This document shows, in pieces, positions 59,884 through 64,000 of a stretch of 64,000 bases of DNA. Origin of the DNA: Mesorhizobium sp. LSJC280B00 (lineage in GTDB: Bacteria > Pseudomonadota > Alphaproteobacteria > Rhizobiales > Rhizobiaceae). The stretch is taken from the NCBI RefSeq assembly GCF_000502835.1, contig NZ_AYVL01000010.1:68998-132997 (forward strand). The letters are read 5' to 3'. Both the position numbers and the translations under genes were made by a program. Every line of letters begins with the position of its first letter. Position 1 is the first letter of the stretch. The notes under the pieces were generated by a model. The model was not told where the DNA came from, searched no databases, and was given only the letters and a program-made list of their open reading frames with translations.

Positions 59884-61247
59884 CTTGCGCCGCCCCTCTC
59901 CCCGGCCAGCTCCTCGACCTCGAAAATGGTGATGGCCGGCAGGACGCGGATGAACAGGAAGACCAATGCGAAGAAGGTGCCGATCGAGCCGAACAGGATG
60001 CCGAAGTCGAGCCATCTCAGTGATTGTTCGCCCCAGGACGACGGCAGGTAATCGCGGCTTGGCCCGGTGACGACGATGACGTAGCGCTCGATCCACATGC
60101 CGACATTGATGATCAGGGCAATGGCGAACAGCACTGGCATGTTGAGGCGCACCCGCCGGAACCAGAGCAATTGCAAAACAGCGCCGTTGCAGGCGAGCAT
60201 GGTCCAGAACAGCGGCGCATAGGGTCCGAAGGCGCGCTGCCACATCATCGTGCGCTCATAGGTTTCGCCCGAATACCAGGCGAAGAAAGCCTCGGAGGCA
60301 TAGCCGTAGATGACGATCATGCCGGCGGCGATCATCAGCTTGGCGGCATTGTCCATGTGCCGCAGCGTGATCAGATCCTGGACCGAAAACGCCCAGCGCA
60401 GCGGGATGGCGATGGTAAGCACCATGGCGAAGCCGGACAGCAGCGCGCCGGCAACGAAATAGGGAGGAAAGATAGTCGAATGGAAGCCCGGCGTGATGGC
60501 GAAGGTGAAGTCGAGCGAGACGATCGAATGCACCGAGACGACCAGCGGCGTGGCCAGTGCCGCCATCAGGAAATAGACCGTCTGGTAGCGCGCCCAATGA
60601 AAGGCCGAACCGCGCCAGCCGAGCGCCAGTATCCCGTAGAACAGCTGCGCCGGGCGCGATTTCGCCCGGTCGCGCAGGACGGCGAGATCGGGCAGCAGGC
60701 CCATATACCAGAACATCAGCGAAACGCTGGCATAGGTGGCGATCGCCGCGAAATCCCAGACCAGTGGGCTGCGCCATTGCGGCCAATGCATATGCGTGTT
60801 GGGTAGCGGCAGCAGCCAGTAGAAGAACCACGGGCGGCCGAGATGCAGGATCGGGAAAAGCCCCGCCATTGCCACGGCAAACAGCGTCATCGCCTCGGCA
60901 AAGCGGTTGATCGAGGCGCGCCATGGTTGGCGCAGAAGCAGAAGCACCGCCGAGATCAGCGTGCCGGCATGGCCGATGCCAATCCACCAGACGAAATTGC
61001 CAATCATCGTGCCCCAGACAACCGGAATGTTGACGCCATAGGCGCCAACGCCGACCGAGATCAGATAGGTAATCGAATAGAGAAAGATGAGGACGAAGAC
61101 GAAGCAGGCGAAAAACGCGGTCCAGAAATAGCGCGGCAGCCTGCCGTCGAGGACGATCGCACTGATACGGCCGCTGATCTCCGGAAGGTCGTGCCGGCCG
61201 CGCAGAACGGGCAGTGCGCCCGGTTTTCCAGCAATAGCCTCAGCCAT
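59880..61247 (-). CDS. actC: Alternative complex III subunit ActC (NrfD-like)
   Basis: The protein has 455 residues and about ten helices. Motif GVNIPVVWGTMIGNFVWWIGIGHAGTLISAVLLLLRQPWRASINRFAEAMTLFAVAMAGLFPILHLGRPWFFYWLLP matches NrfD/PsrC-type subunits that bind menaquinol or ubiquinol at the periplasmic face; the later HWARYQTVYFLMAALATPLVVSVHSIVSLDF is characteristic of ActC. It oxidises quinol and passes electrons to ActB. It overlaps ActB by 8 bp. Confidence 0.92.
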   Translation of the reverse strand: MAEAIAGKPGALPVLRGRHDLPEISGRISAIVLDGRLPRYFWTAFFACFVFVLIFLYSITYLISVGVGAYGVNIPVVWGTMIGNFVWWIGIGHAGTLISAVLLLLRQPWRASINRFAEAMTLFAVAMAGLFPILHLGRPWFFYWLLPLPNTHMHWPQWRSPLVWDFAAIATYASVSLMFWYMGLLPDLAVLRDRAKSRPAQLFYGILALGWRGSAFHWARYQTVYFLMAALATPLVVSVHSIVSLDFTFAITPGFHSTIFPPYFVAGALLSGFAMVLTIAIPLRWAFSVQDLITLRHMDNAAKLMIAAGMIVIYGYASEAFFAWYSGETYERTMMWQRAFGPYAPLFWTMLACNGAVLQLLWFRRVRLNMPVLFAIALIINVGMWIERYVIVVTGPSRDYLPSSWGEQSLRWLDFGILFGSIGTFFALVFLFIRVLPAITIFEVEELAGERGGAR

Positions 61248-63999
61248 CGGCTTTCCCGCCTGGCGAGAGACGGCCGTTGATATTCCTGATCTTGCCGAGA
61301 TAGGTGGTGCGGGGTCGCGTGTTGAGGTCCTCGAGCAAGGCGTAGTGTTGCGGCGCTGCTTTTTCCTGCACGACAGCGGCGCCCTTGCTGTTGAGGTCCC
61401 CGAAAACGATCGCCTGTGTCGGGCAGGCCTGCTGACAGGCGGTCACCACTTCGCCGTCGGCGATGTGGCGGTTTTCGATCTGCGCCTTGATGCGTTTTTC
61501 GGAAATGCGCTGGACGCAGTAGGTGCATTTTTCCATCACACCGCGCGAACGGACGCTGACGTCTGGATTGTGCGCGGCCTGTTCCGGTCCGGCCGCATCC
61601 TTGTCGAATTCCTGGAAGTCCAGGAAGTTGAAGCGCCGCACCTTGTAGGGGCAGTTCTGCGAGCAGTAGCGCGTGCCGATGCAGCGGTTGTAGACCTGCG
61701 CGTTCAGCCCGTCATGGGTGTGGGTGGTGGCGTTGACCGGACAGACGACCTCGCACGGCGCCTTCTCGCAATGCATGCAAGGCACCGGCTGGAAAAAGAC
61801 GTCGGGATCGTCGAGCGGGCCGGAGTAGTAGCGGTCGATCCGCAGCCAATGCATCTCATGGCCGAGTGCCGACTCGTCCGGCCCGACGGTGGCGATGTTG
61901 TTTTCCGCCTGGCAGGCAGAAACGCAAGCCATGCAGCCGATGCATGCCGACTGGTCGATCGACATGCCCCAGGCTTCCTGGCTGTATTGCCAGTCGGGAT
62001 AGAGCGATCCGGTTGGCGCGGGCGGGGCGCCGTCGCGCACGAAGTGTGGATTTTTGCGGAAGGCCTCGAGCGAGGCATGGCGAACGATCGCCCTGCCCTC
62101 CATCGCCTGATGGTGTTGCGTGGTGATGACCCGCGCACTGCCGTCCCGCGGCGCGACCGTGGCGCCATAGACGATCCAGGGAGCCTCGAGGCTTCGCAGC
62201 CTGTACGCGTCGTGGCCGTCGGCGAGTGCTGCCACCGAACCGAGCTTCCGGCCGAAGCCCAGAGCAAGTGTCACGGTCTCGTCGGGATGGCCAGGCATGA
62301 TCCAGACCGGCGCATCGATGTCCGTGCCGTTCGAGGCGATATTGACGACCCGGGCGTTTTCCACCTGAAGCCGCCCCGCCGTCGCTGGCGATATCAGCGC
62401 TGCATTGCCCCAGACGATCTTGCTCAGTGGCCGCGGCAATTCCTGCAGCCAGGACGAGTTGGCATTGCGTCCGTCGCGCAGCCAGGGATCGGCGACGAAA
62501 CGGATTTCGACGCCTTTGGCCGCTTCGACGCGCGGGTTCAGGCCGCGCAAATCCGCCGGCATCGCAACATCGACTGGAGTGCTGGCACTTCCGGATACAA
62601 AGCCGTCGCGAAGCGCCTTTCGCCACGCGGGATCGTCCAGTGCTTGCGCCCAAGTCGTTTGTGCCCATGTCCGGCGGACGAGCGGCAGCGCAGAAACAGC
62701 GAATTCACCGCCAAGCACGGCCAGGATTTCATGCACCGCCCGCCCCTGGTAAAGCGGCCTGATCAGCGGCTGCACGATCGACGCGGTTCCGTCATGGGCG
62801 CGCAGGTCACTCCAGCTTTCGAGATCATGCGCAGCAGGGACATGCCAGTGTGCGGCGAAGGCGGTTTCGTCGCGGTAGAGACCCCAGTGGACAAGAAGCT
62901 TCAGCTGCGAAAACACGTCGCGGACATCGAACCCCGCAGGTGCGGTGTGGAGAGGATTGGCGCCGAGTATGACAACGGTGTCGATATCTCGCGCGGCGAT
63001 CGCCTGGCAAAGTGCAGCGAGGTCGCCCTCGATGGGCATCGCGTCGGGCGGCTCGATCAGTTCCACGGTGTTGCCAAGCGCACCAAGCCGCGCATTCATG
63101 GCAAGAGCCGCGGCATGGACGAACGGTGTTTGATGGACGCCCGGCACGATCAGCGCCGAGCGGCCGGCCGCCTTCAGATCGTCCGCAGTGGCAGCCAGCC
63201 AGGCCGGGTCCAGTGCCAAGGCGCTTGGCGCCGCTTCGCCGCCAAGCACCGCGCTCAGCGCCGCGGCGACGGCTTCGACCTCGCTCGGCCGCACCGGCCT
63301 GCGGTGATCGGCGGCAGCGCCGGTGATCGTCGGCGTCGATTCCACCGCATAGACCCGGCTCATCGTATCGTCCGCCCGGCGCACGCGACGCCGCGCGGCA
63401 AAGTCACGGGCGTAAGCGAGACGGCCGGGGCCCTCGCCCAGGAAATCCGCGTCGAGACTGACAATCGCGTCGGCGCGATCGAACCGGTAGACCGGTGCAA
63501 GCGCCCTGCCGAAAAGGGTCTGCGTGGCTTCGGCGCCGGACGGCGTTGCCAGGGGATCGTGCTGGAACAGCCTCAGCCTGGGGTAGCGCGCGCGCAGCGC
63601 CTCGAGCTGCGCCTTCATGGTGGGCGAGGTCGTCGCCTCGATCAGCAGCGCCGCGCCGGCACCGCCTGAGCCGGCCAGCCGCGAGGTGAGCTCGGCCATG
63701 TCGGCAAGGAAGTCGCCATAGGCCGCCGGTTCGCCGTGTTTCAGCGGCATGCGCGAGCGATCGGGGTCGAAAAGCGACAGCACCGCCGCCTGCATGATGG
63801 CGTCCGTCGCACCGCGCGAGGCCGGATGGTCGGGATTGCCTTCCACCTTGGTCGGCCGGCCCTCATGGCTTTCGACCACCGCACCGATACCGTAGCCATC
63901 GCTCGAAAGCGTGGTCGCGTAATAAAGCGGCTTGCCGGGAACGATGTTTTCCGGCTGGCGGATATAAGGCAGGATGTCTTCGGCCCGGCTGCAGGCGGC
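61240..63999 (-). CDS. actB: Alternative complex III subunit ActB (iron-sulfur, molybdopterin-like), 5' end off window
   Basis: At least 919 residues are in frame from the right edge to 61240. The first 600 or so are molybdopterin-oxidoreductase-like without cofactor ligands that I can identify, as known for ActB. The C-terminal half has ferredoxin clusters: SACIGCMACVSACQAENN, PCMHCEKAPCEVVCPVNATT, GTRYCSQNCPYKVRRFN and CTYCVQRI...TACQQACPTQAI, enough for three [4Fe-4S] and one [3Fe-4S]. The frame continues to the right edge (CSRAEDILPYI), so the start and signal lie beyond. ActA, the multiheme cytochrome, should be upstream of it. Confidence 0.93.
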   Translation of the reverse strand, partial: AACSRAEDILPYIRQPENIVPGKPLYYATTLSSDGYGIGAVVESHEGRPTKVEGNPDHPASRGATDAIMQAAVLSLFDPDRSRMPLKHGEPAAYGDFLADMAELTSRLAGSGGAGAALLIEATTSPTMKAQLEALRARYPRLRLFQHDPLATPSGAEATQTLFGRALAPVYRFDRADAIVSLDADFLGEGPGRLAYARDFAARRRVRRADDTMSRVYAVESTPTITGAAADHRRPVRPSEVEAVAAALSAVLGGEAAPSALALDPAWLAATADDLKAAGRSALIVPGVHQTPFVHAAALAMNARLGALGNTVELIEPPDAMPIEGDLAALCQAIAARDIDTVVILGANPLHTAPAGFDVRDVFSQLKLLVHWGLYRDETAFAAHWHVPAAHDLESWSDLRAHDGTASIVQPLIRPLYQGRAVHEILAVLGGEFAVSALPLVRRTWAQTTWAQALDDPAWRKALRDGFVSGSASTPVDVAMPADLRGLNPRVEAAKGVEIRFVADPWLRDGRNANSSWLQELPRPLSKIVWGNAALISPATAGRLQVENARVVNIASNGTDIDAPVWIMPGHPDETVTLALGFGRKLGSVAALADGHDAYRLRSLEAPWIVYGATVAPRDGSARVITTQHHQAMEGRAIVRHASLEAFRKNPHFVRDGAPPAPTGSLYPDWQYSQEAWGMSIDQSACIGCMACVSACQAENNIATVGPDESALGHEMHWLRIDRYYSGPLDDPDVFFQPVPCMHCEKAPCEVVCPVNATTHTHDGLNAQVYNRCIGTRYCSQNCPYKVRRFNFLDFQEFDKDAAGPEQAAHNPDVSVRSRGVMEKCTYCVQRISEKRIKAQIENRHIADGEVVTACQQACPTQAIVFGDLNSKGAAVVQEKAAPQHYALLEDLNTRPRTTYLGKIRNINGRLSPGGKADG

Positions 64000-64000
64000 A

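Noticed and set aside
61345..63669. 774-codon frame opposite ActB
   Set aside because: It is the antisense of ActB, whose iron-sulfur motifs are unambiguous.

Overview
The window looks like a chromosomal stretch of a soil or plant-associated alphaproteobacterium of the order Hyphomicrobiales, most likely Mesorhizobium or a close relative. The grounds are high GC (one sampled line, 10021-10080, counts 43 G/C of 60), Shine-Dalgarno-led genes with many 4-bp ATGA overlaps, a DUF768 protein (a family centred on Mesorhizobium), a rhizobial-type intergenic repeat, and many GGAAC-N16/17-NGTT promoters of the alphaproteobacterial EcfG/RpoE2 general stress sigma factor. The genus is inferred from the gene set, not proven.

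Layout. 1-605: tail of a zinc-type/quinone oxidoreductase. 606-3826: tRNA-Arg(CCG) followed by a small AT-richer island (sampled lines about 40-42% GC) bounded on the far side by a degenerate copy of the tRNA 3' part. It carries a PD-(D/E)XK sce7726-family protein, a beta-family protein, an ImmA/IrrE peptidase and a two-TM protein, and is the best candidate for a poorly described conflict or defence module. 3989-9285: small accessory and stress genes (CxxCxGxG protein, CYP152-type P450 peroxygenase, metallophosphoesterase, alkyladenine glycosylase, DUF3606, EF-hand protein, ABM-like protein). 9312-21449: one minus-strand catabolic operon with a cytosolic solute-binding-like protein, an IclR regulator, a RbsABC-type transporter, SDR, CaiB transferase, enoyl-CoA hydratase, a fused class I CoA-transferase-like protein and an SMP-30 lactonase. 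22072-26076: cyoABCD quinol oxidase. 26230-29093: stress-type accessory genes. 29298-31856: Lrp regulator, arginase and ornithine cyclodeaminase. 32306-37135: the prkA-yeaH-spoVR stress cluster. 38138-40138: a protein-isoaspartate methyltransferase fused to an erythromycin-esterase domain. 40437-44029: phosphoketolase and acetate kinase. 44067-52948: stress and repair cluster (KTSC, AlkB, Nudix, Ku, HWE kinase, avidin-like protein, HD hydrolase, DUF427, EEP nuclease with PLD-type cardiolipin synthase, DUF768). 52996-63999: a minus-strand operon for alternative complex III (ActB-F) joined to SCO and an A2-type caa3 cytochrome oxidase, running off the right edge.

Working together. The window encodes two contrasting terminal oxidase systems: a quinol oxidase, and an ACIII-caa3 chain that would pass electrons from quinol to a cytochrome-c-fused oxidase without bc1. 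Much of the rest appears to be tied together by the general stress response: about a dozen GGAAC-N16/17-[CG]GTT promoters lie in gene-free DNA in the correct orientation upstream of repair, membrane, detoxification and unknown genes. One of them, at 45908-45934, is palindromic and would fire both ways into Ku and a Nudix gene.
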